The notes under the pieces: generated by a model
Told to the model about the DNA's origin: nothing
What the model saw: only the letters and a program-made list of their open reading frames with translations
Databases searched by the model: none
Made by a program: the position numbers and the translations under genes
Assembly: GCA_947491935.1 (NCBI GenBank)
Contig: CANLLF010000003.1
Location: 830,397 to 894,396, forward strand
Direction: 5' to 3'
DNA from: an uncultured Roseicyclus sp.
GTDB taxonomy: Bacteria; Pseudomonadota; Alphaproteobacteria; Rhodobacterales; Rhodobacteraceae
Length of the DNA: 64,000 bases
In this document: positions 8,566-17,607 of the stretch, in pieces
Position numbering within the stretch: the stretch's first letter is position 1
Layout of the letters: every line of letters begins with the position of its first letter

Positions 8566-10184
8566 TTCTCCAGCCTCGCTTCAACATCGGCGGCATAGGC
8601 GTTCAATATGATGTCCCGCGCATTCTGCATCCCGATCACGGGCGTATCGTCGCCCGGAAGAAGTCCGGGATCAGGGGCGATTTGTGACAGCGGCGCCACC
8701 AGATGCGCGGGCCCGATCACATGGATCGGCACGTCGGGCCGCCCGTCCAGCGCGATGAATTCGGCGGCCTGATGATCCCCGACCACAATCATCAGCGGCG
8801 GGTCATCGGCATGGAGGGCGGCATATTCAAGCACCGATTGCAGCGCGTAATCAACAGCCAGCCGGTATTGAAACCGCACCCGCTCCCGGTCGCGCCAGAC
8901 GACTTCGGGCGGATCGCCAGAGGCCGCGACCTCATTGTAGATCGTGCCATCGCCCAGATCCTCCCACGGCAGGATCTCGGGCACCGGCACCCAGGGCGCA
9001 TGGGACGAGACAAGCGCCACCTGCGCAAAAAGCCGCCGTGTATCGCCCCCGTCGCGCAGGAGCCGATCCAACGCCCCGAGGGTGAATTGATCCGGCATCG
9101 TCACCCAGTTGAACGGCAGACCCTCATAGCCCAGATCCTCGGCCACCAGCACATCCTCAAACCCCATCCGGAGCGATTCCGGCCAGTCCAGCGTGATTGC
9201 GGGCATCACGGTTGCGGTGCGGAACCCATTGTCCGCCGCGTGGTGGAACAGCGTCTGCCGTCCGCTGGTCAATGCCGCGGCATACCGCACCTGGTTGTCG
9301 ATCCAGAGCCCGTTGGAGAAGGTCGAATGGGCCAGCCAGCTCTGCCCGCCTTGGGTGGGAGAGGTCAGGTAGCCCGATTGCATCGTCAGGCCCAGATCAG
9401 CCAACCGCGTCTGGTAGGTTCCCAGCGTTTCCCGGTGCAGTTCCGCGTAAAACGGCGTATCCAGGCTGGTGCGGCCGTAGCTTTCGATGAAGATGAGGAG
9501 CACGTCGCGATCAATGACCTCGAACAGCCCCGGCGCAGCGGTGTAGGGATCATTGGCCACTTCGGTGCGGAAGGCCCGCAATTCGGCAAGCGTCGTGCGC
9601 ACCATCACGACCCGCTCCGCGCCCAGACGGGCCGTGAACGCCGAACCGGGCGGCGTGGTGGGCAGGTCCCAGGCGCCCATCGTGTCACCGGCCTCCGCCA
9701 CGGCCACGCCACCGGCCAGCACCGCGGCCACAGCTGTCACACGGGTCAGTCTCTGGGGCAGCGCCACACGGGCCCAGACGCCCGTCGCCCACCAGATCAG
9801 TGCCGCGACGGCCGCGATCGCCAAGATGGCCGCGACCACGGCCAAACCGGCCAGAACCGGGCCGAGTGTGCCGGTCAGAAGCCGGACGAACGCATCGACA
9901 AGGGCGAGATCCGAGACAGGGTTGAAGCCCCGCGACAGGGCCGTGAAGCTTATGAAATCCGCGCCCTTCAACACCACGATCAGCGTCAGAACGACAACAA
10001 GCGCGAAGCGAAAGAGGCCGATTGCCCGCGTGCGCCCCAAAGCGATCAGCGCCAACAGGATCGCCGGCAATTCCAGCGGAAACAGGACCAACGCGCCCCA
10101 GCCGAGCGCGGCGGGGTGGTTGGGCTGGATCAGGACCAGATGCAGCACCAGGGCCGCGAGCAGAAGCGGCAGAGCAGCCCTCAT
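8562..10184 (-). CDS. MdoB/LTA-synthase-like sulfatase-fold transferase
   Basis: 540 aa. The N-terminal 165 residues hold about four or five membrane helices, and the rest is a periplasmic alkaline-phosphatase/sulfatase-fold domain. E234 in LLIFIESYG is the likely first metal ligand, the QGGQSW segment (278-283) holds a candidate nucleophile, and VVGDHQ near 471 carries the last metal pair. The layout matches lipoteichoic-acid synthase, phosphoglycerol transferase I (OpgB) and phosphoethanolamine transferases, which move a phospholipid head group to a glycan or lipid. The start is the ATG at 10184, overlapping the upstream stop by ATGA. OpgG lies 1.4 kb away, so OPG substitution is possible, but the tight cassette suggests a partner lipid made next door. 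Confidence 0.85.
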   Translation of the reverse strand: MRAALPLLLAALVLHLVLIQPNHPAALGWGALVLFPLELPAILLALIALGRTRAIGLFRFALVVVLTLIVVLKGADFISFTALSRGFNPVSDLALVDAFVRLLTGTLGPVLAGLAVVAAILAIAAVAALIWWATGVWARVALPQRLTRVTAVAAVLAGGVAVAEAGDTMGAWDLPTTPPGSAFTARLGAERVVMVRTTLAELRAFRTEVANDPYTAAPGLFEVIDRDVLLIFIESYGRTSLDTPFYAELHRETLGTYQTRLADLGLTMQSGYLTSPTQGGQSWLAHSTFSNGLWIDNQVRYAAALTSGRQTLFHHAADNGFRTATVMPAITLDWPESLRMGFEDVLVAEDLGYEGLPFNWVTMPDQFTLGALDRLLRDGGDTRRLFAQVALVSSHAPWVPVPEILPWEDLGDGTIYNEVAASGDPPEVVWRDRERVRFQYRLAVDYALQSVLEYAALHADDPPLMIVVGDHQAAEFIALDGRPDVPIHVIGPAHLVAPLSQIAPDPGLLPGDDTPVIGMQNARDIILNAYAADVEARLEN

Positions 10185-10951
10185 TCGCGCGCCCGCCACA
10201 GCCACCGCACGTCAACCGCAAAAGACCAGACCAGCGCGAGCGCGGCCACACCGGCCACGATATTCGAGAGCGGCGGCCCCACGAATGGCACCAACAGAAG
10301 GATCAGCGCCCCGATTTGCAGCACACACACCACCTTGCGGCTGAACCGATCCGGCAAGTTTCTGTTGAGCCATGGCGCAAAAAACTGTGCGATGAAAAAC
10401 ACGTAACGCGGCAGGCCAAGAATGATCACATAGGCCCCGACAGTCCCGCTCTGGTAGGCATGAAGCGCAAGAACCAGCGCCAGCACGGAATCGACTTCCA
10501 TGTCGAACCGCGCCCCAAAGCCTGAGACATACCCCTCCCGTCGGGCCAGCCAACCGTCCAGACCATCAAGCGCAAAGGCCAGGGCGGCGACGGCGAACAC
10601 AGCCCACGCGGACATGCCGGGCGAGACCAGCCCTGCGATCAGGACACTTGCCAAGGCCAGCCGGAACAGGGTCACGGCGTTGCACCAGCCGATCACCGGG
10701 TGCGGGTAACTCGCGCGCAAAGCCCCAAGCGCCACAAAGACGGCCAATAAATAGGCAAGGCCGCCGAAAATAGCGCCAGCCGGCAGGATGCCGCCGATCA
10801 GCACTCCGCTCAGCCCAAGTGTCACTGCAAAACCAGCTAGGGAAATGGCGGCGAATTGCGCGCTTGGGCTTAAGGTTTTCGCGGGCCAGACGGCTCCGGC
10901 CAAGCGACCAGCCGCATCGCCCGCGCCTGAGGGCTTGTTGGAAAACACCAT
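10181..10951 (-). CDS. CDP-alcohol phosphatidyltransferase family protein
   Basis: 256 aa membrane enzyme. It contains the complete CDP-alcohol phosphotransferase signature: D129, then D132-G133-x2-A136-R137-x8-G146-x3-D150-x3-D154. It therefore transfers a CDP-linked alcohol or diacylglycerol group to a hydroxyl acceptor. Roughly six helices are visible, and about 85 N-terminal residues precede the catalytic core, longer than in simple PgsA. It is first in the leftward cassette and overlaps the sulfatase-like gene by ATGA. A 103-nt gap separates it from the divergent cytochrome b561 gene, so the shared promoter region lies there. It is probably not the housekeeping PgsA or PssA, judging by context. 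Confidence 0.88.
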   Translation of the reverse strand: MVFSNKPSGAGDAAGRLAGAVWPAKTLSPSAQFAAISLAGFAVTLGLSGVLIGGILPAGAIFGGLAYLLAVFVALGALRASYPHPVIGWCNAVTLFRLALASVLIAGLVSPGMSAWAVFAVAALAFALDGLDGWLARREGYVSGFGARFDMEVDSVLALVLALHAYQSGTVGAYVIILGLPRYVFFIAQFFAPWLNRNLPDRFSRKVVCVLQIGALILLLVPFVGPPLSNIVAGVAALALVWSFAVDVRWLWRARE

Positions 10952-11054
10952 ATTTTGCTTTGGGACGAAGCCCTTGCTCGCTGTAGTCTATTGGGATCAA
11001 ACTGGCCGCAACGGCGTGTTCGCAATCGATAAACCATAGCGAGGCAGCTCGAAA

Positions 11055-11609
11055 ATGACAATTCCGGCACCGGCATACCGCGCCCCTGCACGGTGGATCC
11101 ATTGGCTGATGGCATTGCTGGTTCTGGCGATGATCCCGGTGGGCTTCATCATGATCCAGGACGGGCTACCCCGGCCCCTGCAAAACACCTTGTTCATCTT
11201 CCACAAGAATGTGGGCGTTTTGCTTCTGGTGCTCATCGTCATCCGGATCATCTATCGCTGGCGCAACGCCCCTCCACCGGAGCCTGCACATCTGCCCGGC
11301 TGGCAGGTCAAGATCGCCGGGTTGACCCATGGGCTGCTCTACGCGCTGCTCTTTCTCATGCCGGTGGCGGGTTATGTGCGGGTCCGCGCCGGGGGCTTCC
11401 CGATTGAAGCGCTCGATGCGTTGGGCGTCCCCGCGCTTGTTCCCCGCTCGGACGCCTTGGCAGATTTTGCCAAGGCGGTGCATTTCTACGGTGCCTGGGT
11501 GATTGTGGCGCTGATCGCCTTGCATATCGGCGCGGCGCTGCAACATGGGCTGATCAAACGTGATGGCGTATTTTCCCGGATGTGGCCGCGCGCCAAGGGC
11601 GCGGATTAA
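11055..11609 (+). CDS. cytochrome b561
   Basis: 184 aa, four transmembrane helices. Small diheme b-type cytochrome (YodB/CybB type) that passes electrons from ubiquinol. Histidines in RWIHWL near the N-terminus, HKNVG in helix 2, THGLLY in helix 3 and ALHIGAAL in helix 4 are the expected heme ligands. RBS-like GAGGCAGC lies upstream of the ATG. It is followed after 13 nt by opgG, an arrangement known in other proteobacteria where b561 and OPG genes travel together. A second b561-like gene is at 62019. Confidence 0.9.
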   Translation: MTIPAPAYRAPARWIHWLMALLVLAMIPVGFIMIQDGLPRPLQNTLFIFHKNVGVLLLVLIVIRIIYRWRNAPPPEPAHLPGWQVKIAGLTHGLLYALLFLMPVAGYVRVRAGGFPIEALDALGVPALVPRSDALADFAKAVHFYGAWVIVALIALHIGAALQHGLIKRDGVFSRMWPRAKGAD

Positions 11610-11622
11610 GCCGCCATCCGAA

Positions 11623-13131
11623 ATGATCGACCGTCGCACCCTTCTGGCCCTGATGGCCGCTGGCCTCTCCGCCTCACCCGTCCGCGTCTGGGCGCAGGAA
11701 GACGGCTCATTGCGCGAGGCGGCACGCCGCCTCGCAGCCGCGCCCTATGCCCCACCATCGGGCGCCCTGCCCGCGCCGTTTGCCGATCTGGATTACAACG
11801 CCTATCGCGGCATCCGGCCCATTGCCGGGCGCGCCGCGATGTTGCCCCAGGGGGAAGGCTTCGCCGTCGACCTTCTGCCGCCCGGCCTCTACTTCCCCGA
11901 TCCGGTTCAGGTCGACCGCCGTGTGGACGGCGAATGGCGCGATCTGCCGCTGACCCCGGATCTCTTCGACTTCGAGCCGCGCTACTTTAACGATATCCCG
12001 CAAACTGCTCCCGGGGCTGGATTTTCCGGCCTGCGCTTGCGCCATCCACTCAACAATCCGGATGTCATGGACGAAGTGGCGGTCTTCCAGGGCGCAAGCT
12101 ATTTCCGCGCCATCGGGCAGGCGATGGTCTATGGGCTCTCGGCGCGCTCCGTTGCGCTTGGCACCGGCGGCGCGGAGCCCGAGGAATTCCCGCGCTTCAC
12201 CCATCTGCGCCTCCATAACGGCGCGAATGGCCGCATCCGGATCGAGGGCCTGATCGACAGCCCGTCGCTTGCCGGATATGTCGACCTCACGCTGATCCCC
12301 GGCGCGGATACGGTGATGGAGATCTCCGTCACCCTCCTGCCTCGCGTGCAGCTCACCACAATCGGGATCGCACCGCTCACCTCGATGTATCTCAAGGGGC
12401 CGATGCACGGGGCGGCATCGGATGATTTCCGCCCACGGGTCCATGACAGTGACGTGCTGTTCATCGAAAACGGCGCGGGGGAGCGGCTCTGGCGGCCCAT
12501 CGCGAACCCGACGCGGATCGAGACCTCCGCCTTCGCGGATACGGCGCCGGTGTCGTTCGGCCTCTATCAGACGGCGAGAGATTACGAAGATTTCGAGGAT
12601 ACAGAGGCGCAGTATCAGAACCGCCCCTCGGCCTCTGTGCGGCCCGTGGGGGATTGGGGTGACGGCGCGGTGATGCTGGTGGAAATCCCGACGGGCACCG
12701 AATTTCTCGACAATATCGTGGCTTTCTGGCGGCCCGCCGCGCCGTTGCAAGCGGGCTCTGAGCATCGCTTCGACTATCAGCTTGTCTGGACCAAGTCGCC
12801 CCCGGATCAGGCCCATCCGGCCGCCATCGTGCAATCCCGTAGTGGGCGGGAGCATGAATTTCCCGCAACCCGCCGCTTCGTGGTGGATTTCGAGGGGCCG
12901 GCCGAGGGGCTTACCCCCGATCTGTCGGTCTCCGGCCCGTCGCAAGACCTTCTGACCGGCTTGAGCCTCTTTGCCCTGCCCGAGGGGCGCGGCACACGCG
13001 CCACCTTCCTGCTGACGCCGGAAGAGGCCGACGCGCTGGAGTTGCGCCTGATCCTGCGCGATGAGGCGGGCACGCCTCTCAGCCCGGTCTGGCTGCACCG
13101 CTGGACACGCAAGCGTGACGGCGGCGTTTGA
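11623..13131 (+). CDS. opgG: glucan biosynthesis protein (OpgG/OpgD family)
   Basis: 502 aa. Periplasmic protein for osmoregulated periplasmic glucan synthesis or branching. The N-terminus is twin-arginine-like (DRRTLLALMAAGLSASPVRVWAQ, written here as one signal), which is more usual for OpgD than OpgG. The mature region has the family signatures FADLDYNAYRGIRP and LYFPDPVQV, and later KGPMHGAASDDFRPRVHDSDV. No opgH glucosyltransferase lies next to it, although opgG and opgH normally form an operon. An MdoB-like transferase is encoded nearby on the other strand. Family assignment is firm, but G versus D cannot be settled by eye. Confidence 0.88.
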   Translation: MIDRRTLLALMAAGLSASPVRVWAQEDGSLREAARRLAAAPYAPPSGALPAPFADLDYNAYRGIRPIAGRAAMLPQGEGFAVDLLPPGLYFPDPVQVDRRVDGEWRDLPLTPDLFDFEPRYFNDIPQTAPGAGFSGLRLRHPLNNPDVMDEVAVFQGASYFRAIGQAMVYGLSARSVALGTGGAEPEEFPRFTHLRLHNGANGRIRIEGLIDSPSLAGYVDLTLIPGADTVMEISVTLLPRVQLTTIGIAPLTSMYLKGPMHGAASDDFRPRVHDSDVLFIENGAGERLWRPIANPTRIETSAFADTAPVSFGLYQTARDYEDFEDTEAQYQNRPSASVRPVGDWGDGAVMLVEIPTGTEFLDNIVAFWRPAAPLQAGSEHRFDYQLVWTKSPPDQAHPAAIVQSRSGREHEFPATRRFVVDFEGPAEGLTPDLSVSGPSQDLLTGLSLFALPEGRGTRATFLLTPEEADALELRLILRDEAGTPLSPVWLHRWTRKRDGGV

Positions 13132-13256
13132 GCCGAGTGCCGCAGCGATCCGGGGCCAAGCGTTCACGCCGCCGAGGAAAAACGTGATCGCCCGACATCA
13201 CCAATTCTATAGCTATTTCATCCTCATACGCCCTAACATCCCGGCGAGACGTGCGA

Positions 13257-14549
13257 ATGGACGAAGGGGCGACAGCAGGCATGATGGGCTATCTGACCAT
13301 TGCCATGTTCCTGTCCGCGTTCTGCATGGTCGCGAACCGTCTGTCCCGCACCCCCCTGACAGCGCCGATGGTGTTCCTTGGCTTCGGCGCCTTGCTGGCG
13401 CAGTTCGGCATGGTGCCCGAACCCAGTTCGGAGGCCGCGCTGCATGTGGTGGCCGAGGTGGCACTGATCGTGCTGCTGTTTTTGGATGCGGCGCAGATCG
13501 ACCAGCGCGCGCTGCTGCGCCGCCGGGTCTGGCCGTTCAGGATGCTCACCATCGGACTGCCGCTTGGGTTTCTGTTCGGCGTAGCGCTGGGATGGATCCT
13601 GCTGCCGGGATGGCCGTTTGCCGTGGTGGCCCTGATCGCTGCCATCCTCGTGCCCACCGATGCTGCCCTCGGCCAGGCCGTGGTGACGAATACCGACATT
13701 CCTGAACGCCCGCGCCGGGCGCTGACGGTGGAAAGCGGCCTCAATGACGGGCTTGCCCTGCCGCTGGTTCTGATGATGGCCGCGCTGGCCGCGCCCGAGG
13801 CGATGGCGCCTGCGGGCGGCTGGCTGTTCTTCACCCTGAAACAGCTGGTGCTTGGCCCGCTGGTCGGGATCGCGCTGGGGCTCGGGGCGGGCTACGTTCT
13901 CCTCTGGGCCAAACGCACCCACGCGACATCGGATGTCTATGAGGGGATCGGTGCGCTGGCGCTGGCCGGCGCAAGCTATCTGGCGGCCACGCAGATCGGC
14001 GGGAACGGCTTCATCGCGGCCTTCGCCGCCGGGTTGGGCTTTGGCGCCATCGTCCGGGGCCAATGCGCCTTTGTCTACGAATTCACCGAAAGCGAGGGGC
14101 AGTTGCTCTCATGGGCGGCCTTCTTCCTTCTGGGCGCCGTTCTGGTGCCGCAGGCCGTGGCCCACCTGACCCTCAACACATTGCTGCTGATCCTCGGGAG
14201 CCTCTTCCTCGTGCGCCCGCTGGCGATCTGGCTCTCGCTTCTGGGCACCGATGCCTCTCCCATCTCGCGGCTCTTTTTCGGCTGGTTCGGGCCCAGGGGC
14301 CTGGCCACCGCACTCTTCGCGCTTCTGGTGGCCGATCAGCTGGATCATCAGGTCGCCGAAGACGTGCTATACCTCGCGGTGAATGCCGTCTGGATCAGCG
14401 CGGTGCTCCACGGGATCAGCGCCGCGCCGGGCGCCACACTCTATGCGCAACGCCTTGCGCAGATGCCACAAAATGACGGTGAGATGCGGCCGGAAGAGCC
14501 CTCCACCGACGCCTTTAAAACACGACAGACTGAACCGACAGGGACGTAA
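13257..14549 (+). CDS. CPA-type cation:proton antiporter
   Basis: 430 aa, about 12 membrane helices. NhaP/CPA1-like Na+/H+ or K+/H+ exchanger. The conserved core VPTDAALGQAVV and the following ESGLNDGLALPLV carry the ion-binding D and N/D residues expected for CPA1. A hydrophilic tail ends in TEPTGT. I chose the ATG at 13257; GTG 6 nt upstream and ATG at 13281 are alternatives. The stop is 3 nt before the Rieske-glutamate-synthase gene, so this transporter appears to lead that operon. That suggests the pathway needs pH or ion adjustment, or that the product generates ammonium. The link is inference. Confidence 0.87.
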   Translation: MDEGATAGMMGYLTIAMFLSAFCMVANRLSRTPLTAPMVFLGFGALLAQFGMVPEPSSEAALHVVAEVALIVLLFLDAAQIDQRALLRRRVWPFRMLTIGLPLGFLFGVALGWILLPGWPFAVVALIAAILVPTDAALGQAVVTNTDIPERPRRALTVESGLNDGLALPLVLMMAALAAPEAMAPAGGWLFFTLKQLVLGPLVGIALGLGAGYVLLWAKRTHATSDVYEGIGALALAGASYLAATQIGGNGFIAAFAAGLGFGAIVRGQCAFVYEFTESEGQLLSWAAFFLLGAVLVPQAVAHLTLNTLLLILGSLFLVRPLAIWLSLLGTDASPISRLFFGWFGPRGLATALFALLVADQLDHQVAEDVLYLAVNAVWISAVLHGISAAPGATLYAQRLAQMPQNDGEMRPEEPSTDAFKTRQTEPTGT

Positions 14550-14552
14550 GAC

Positions 14553-16166
14553 ATGAACAAAACATCCGTAGCCCGCGTGAGCGACCTGCCCGACCGCAAA
14601 CCGGCCTATGCTCTGGTGGCAGACGTCGATCTCGTGGTGGTCCGCTTCGATGATGAGGTGTCGGTTTTCTACGGGCGCTGCCTGCATCGCGGCGCGTTGA
14701 TGTCGGACGGATATGTGCGCGGCAAGGACCTGATCTGCGGGCTGCACAATTGGGATTACCGGATGGATACCGGCGTGTCGGCCTATGCCAACGAGGAAAA
14801 GCTGCCGAAATTCAAGGCGTGGGTGGAGGGCGACGACATCCTGGTGGATGCAGATGAAATCGCCGCTTGGGCCGAGGACAATCCCCAGCCCTTCAACCGC
14901 AACGCCTATCTGGGCCTTTACGCCGACACGTCCCACGGCACGGCGGAAGAGCCCCATAACGGCCTGATCCAGCAATATGCGCGCGACGGCCTCTCCAAGA
15001 CCGGCCATCACGGTGTGGTCGATGCCATGGGCGTGCCACGGGACGAATTGCCATCCTGGGACGATATCCAGATCCTCACCGCGCAATTGCAGACCCCGCC
15101 GCTGCTGGATGACGATCCGGTGGGCACCGATGTGGTGATCGGGCCCAATGCACAAAAACCGCTGCGCCTGAAGATCCCGCTCTTTGTCTCCGACATGTCC
15201 TTCGGGGCCCTGTCAGAGCCCGCCAAGATTGCACTGGCGCGCGGCGCCGAGCTGTCGGGCACGGGCATCTGCTCCGGCGAAGGCGGCATGCTACCCGAGG
15301 AGCAGGAAGCCAATAGCCGCTATTTCTATGAGCTTGCCTCCGCCCGGTTCGGGTTCGACTGGGAGAAGCTCTCCAGGGTCCAGGCGTTCCATTTCAAAGG
15401 TGGACAAGGGGCCAAGACTGGCACCGGGGGCCACCTGCCCGGCGCCAAGAACAAGGGCAAGATTGCCGAAGTGCGCGGGATCGAGGAGGGTACGGACGCG
15501 ATCTCCCCGCCGCGTTTCCCGGATTGGACGGAACCCTCGCAGATCAAGGATTTTGCCGACGAGGTGCGGGATCGGACCGGCGGCATCCCCATCGGCTACA
15601 AACTCAGCGCGCAGCATGTGGAGAAAGACATCGATGCCGCGTTGGAGGTTGGCGTCGATTACATCATCCTCGACGGGCGCGGCGGCGGCACCGGCGCGGC
15701 GCCCATCATCTTCCGCGACAATATCTCGGTCCCCACTATTCCCGCGCTCGCCCGCGCGCGGCGGCATCTCGATGTGCTGGGGCGCAAGGATGTGTCGCTG
15801 GTCATCACCGGCGGCCTGCGCAAACCGGCCGATTTCATAAAGGCCATGGCGATGGGGGCCGATGCGATCGCGGTTTCGAATTCGGCCATGCAGGCCATCG
15901 GCTGCATTGCGATGCGGGCCTGTCACACCAACAATTGCCCCGTCGGCATTGCCACGCAGAAACCCGAGCTTGTCAGCCGCATCGTGGTGGAGAAATCCGC
16001 GCGACGGCTGGCGAATTTCTTCGATGCCAGTGTGGAGTTGATGCAGGTGATGGCACGCGCCTGCGGGCATGGACACCTGTCGGAGTTCAACCAGAGTGAC
16101 CTGACCACATGGAAGCGGGACATGGCCGATCTGTCCGGCGTGGCCTATGGGGGCGTTGCGGGATGA
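14553..16166 (+). CDS. Rieske domain fused to glutamate-synthase-type FMN domain
   Basis: 537 aa. Residues 1-100 form a Rieske ferredoxin with all four ligands: C43-x-H45 and C62-x2-H65 (RCLHRG, ICGLHNWDY). Residues of about 150-530 form the FMN-binding TIM barrel of glutamate synthase, with SDMSFGALSEPAKIALA, the GLSGEGG-like loop GICSGEGGMLPEE, and near 450 the C..C....C pattern of a 3Fe-4S site (GCIAMRACHTNNCPVG). There is no glutaminase domain, so it cannot take nitrogen from glutamine by itself and may use another amino donor. It is coupled by ATGA to the next gene. Rieske fusion to this barrel is unusual. The physiological reaction is unknown. Confidence 0.88.
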   Translation: MNKTSVARVSDLPDRKPAYALVADVDLVVVRFDDEVSVFYGRCLHRGALMSDGYVRGKDLICGLHNWDYRMDTGVSAYANEEKLPKFKAWVEGDDILVDADEIAAWAEDNPQPFNRNAYLGLYADTSHGTAEEPHNGLIQQYARDGLSKTGHHGVVDAMGVPRDELPSWDDIQILTAQLQTPPLLDDDPVGTDVVIGPNAQKPLRLKIPLFVSDMSFGALSEPAKIALARGAELSGTGICSGEGGMLPEEQEANSRYFYELASARFGFDWEKLSRVQAFHFKGGQGAKTGTGGHLPGAKNKGKIAEVRGIEEGTDAISPPRFPDWTEPSQIKDFADEVRDRTGGIPIGYKLSAQHVEKDIDAALEVGVDYIILDGRGGGTGAAPIIFRDNISVPTIPALARARRHLDVLGRKDVSLVITGGLRKPADFIKAMAMGADAIAVSNSAMQAIGCIAMRACHTNNCPVGIATQKPELVSRIVVEKSARRLANFFDASVELMQVMARACGHGHLSEFNQSDLTTWKRDMADLSGVAYGGVAG

Positions 16167-16546
16167 CGGCCACGGCGATCATCGCGCTGGCGCAGGGCTA
16201 TTGCGTGATCGGGGTTATCGTGGCGCTGATTTTCCTGACCGTCGGCATGGATCGCATCGATGAGGACGCGCGCGGGGCCTACGCGTTTCGCCCACTCCTG
16301 ATCCCGGCAATTCTGCTGATCTGGCCTCTGGTGTTGTGGCGGTGGCTGCGCGAGGAAACCGGCGCCGCAAGCTGGCAGGGCCGCCATAGCCCGCCGCGCG
16401 CAGCCCATGGCGTTGCCGCGGCGTTGATGGCGGTGATCGTGGTGATCACGCTCGCCACGGGCTTCACCATTCGCCAGACATGGCCAGCTGACCGCGCGCC
16501 TCAGCTCCTTGTTGCACCCGATGGCGGATCGGAGGCCTCGCAATGA
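16163..16546 (+). CDS. small membrane protein of the Rieske operon
   Basis: 127 aa, three predicted transmembrane segments (about 4-27, 44-60 and 85-105) with a charged loop containing EETGAASWQGRH. I do not recognise a named family. The ATG overlaps the stop of the Rieske-glutamate-synthase gene, and its own stop overlaps the next start by ATGA, so it is made in step with both. Its position directly before a membrane cytochrome suggests an accessory or anchoring subunit of a membrane redox complex. That role is inference. Confidence 0.75.
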   Translation: MTATAIIALAQGYCVIGVIVALIFLTVGMDRIDEDARGAYAFRPLLIPAILLIWPLVLWRWLREETGAASWQGRHSPPRAAHGVAAALMAVIVVITLATGFTIRQTWPADRAPQLLVAPDGGSEASQ

Positions 16547-17607
16547 GCGTCAAGTATATCCCGGTGCAGTGGAACCGCTCCAAATGGGGTTATGATGCCG
16601 TTTTGCTTCTGGGCGTTGGCCTGTTCCTGTGGATCTTCATCCATATCGCGCCCGGCCTTCTGAACCACGAACGCCCGATCAACCCGCCGATCCGCAATGC
16701 CCGCGCCTACGGGGCCTGCGCGTTTGTGATGCTGACGATCATCCTGTGTATCGGCCCGTTGGCGCGGCTCGATCGGCGGTTCCTGCCGCTCCTCTACAAT
16801 CGGCGCCATTTCGGGGTGATGACGGCCGCCGTGGCGCTCAGCCATGCCTATTTCGTACTTGGCTGGTATTTCTCGGCCTATCAGGGTGCGACGCGGTGGG
16901 AAACGGTCCTGTTTGCCAATACCAGCTACGGGCAGGCTCTGGGCTTTCCCTTTGAAAGCCTTGGCATATTCGCGCTGATCTGCCTGTTGATCCTGGCCGC
17001 CACAAGCCATGATTTCTGGCTCAAATTCCTCACGCCGCCGGTCTGGAAGGCGATCCATTTCCTGATCTACCCGGCCTATGCGGCGCTGGTGGGCCATGTG
17101 GCGCTTGGCGCGTTTCAGGCGCGCGGGAACGAGACGCTGGCGGTGATCTTCACCGGTGGCGCGCTTCTGGTGGTGGGCCTGCATATCTGGGCCGCCCTGC
17201 GGGAGCGGACACGCGCCACGCCTGCCACCGATTGGGTCGCCATGGGCCCGGCCAGCGACATCCCCGAGGGCCGTGCCAAGATCGCGCTGCTGCCCTCGGG
17301 CGACCGCGTCGCCGTCTTCCGCCATGAGGGCCAGCTCAGCGCCATTTCAAACGCCTGCGCGCATCAGAACGGGCCGCTGGGTGAGGGGCGCATCCTCGAT
17401 TGCCTCGTCACCTGCCCCTGGCACGGCTTCCAATACGATGTGCGCACCGGCCAATCGCCCGCGCCGTTCACCGAAAAGGTGCCGACCTATCGCCTGAAGC
17501 TGGAAGGCGATGCAGTGTTTGTGGACCCGGACCCGAACCCGCCCGGCACGCCCGTCGATCCCGTCCCCGCCCCGGCAGGCACCCCAGCGCAGGAGGCCCC
17601 GGCATGA
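16543..17607 (+). CDS. ferric-reductase-like membrane domain fused to Rieske domain
   Basis: 354 aa. Residues 1-220 are a polytopic b-type cytochrome-like module with histidines H34, H101 (LSHAYF), H172 (AIHFLIYP) and H185 (VGHVALG), spaced as in ferric-reductase/YedZ-like heme proteins. Residues 228-335 form a Rieske domain with C272-x-H274 (NACAHQNGP) and C291-x2-H294 (TCPWHGF). The C-terminus is a proline-rich tail. The arrangement suggests electrons move between heme in the membrane and a cytoplasmic [2Fe-2S] cluster. It overlaps both neighbours by ATGA. It is the likely membrane terminal of the operon's electron chain; acceptor or donor unknown. Confidence 0.85.
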   Translation: MSVKYIPVQWNRSKWGYDAVLLLGVGLFLWIFIHIAPGLLNHERPINPPIRNARAYGACAFVMLTIILCIGPLARLDRRFLPLLYNRRHFGVMTAAVALSHAYFVLGWYFSAYQGATRWETVLFANTSYGQALGFPFESLGIFALICLLILAATSHDFWLKFLTPPVWKAIHFLIYPAYAALVGHVALGAFQARGNETLAVIFTGGALLVVGLHIWAALRERTRATPATDWVAMGPASDIPEGRAKIALLPSGDRVAVFRHEGQLSAISNACAHQNGPLGEGRILDCLVTCPWHGFQYDVRTGQSPAPFTEKVPTYRLKLEGDAVFVDPDPNPPGTPVDPVPAPAGTPAQEAPA

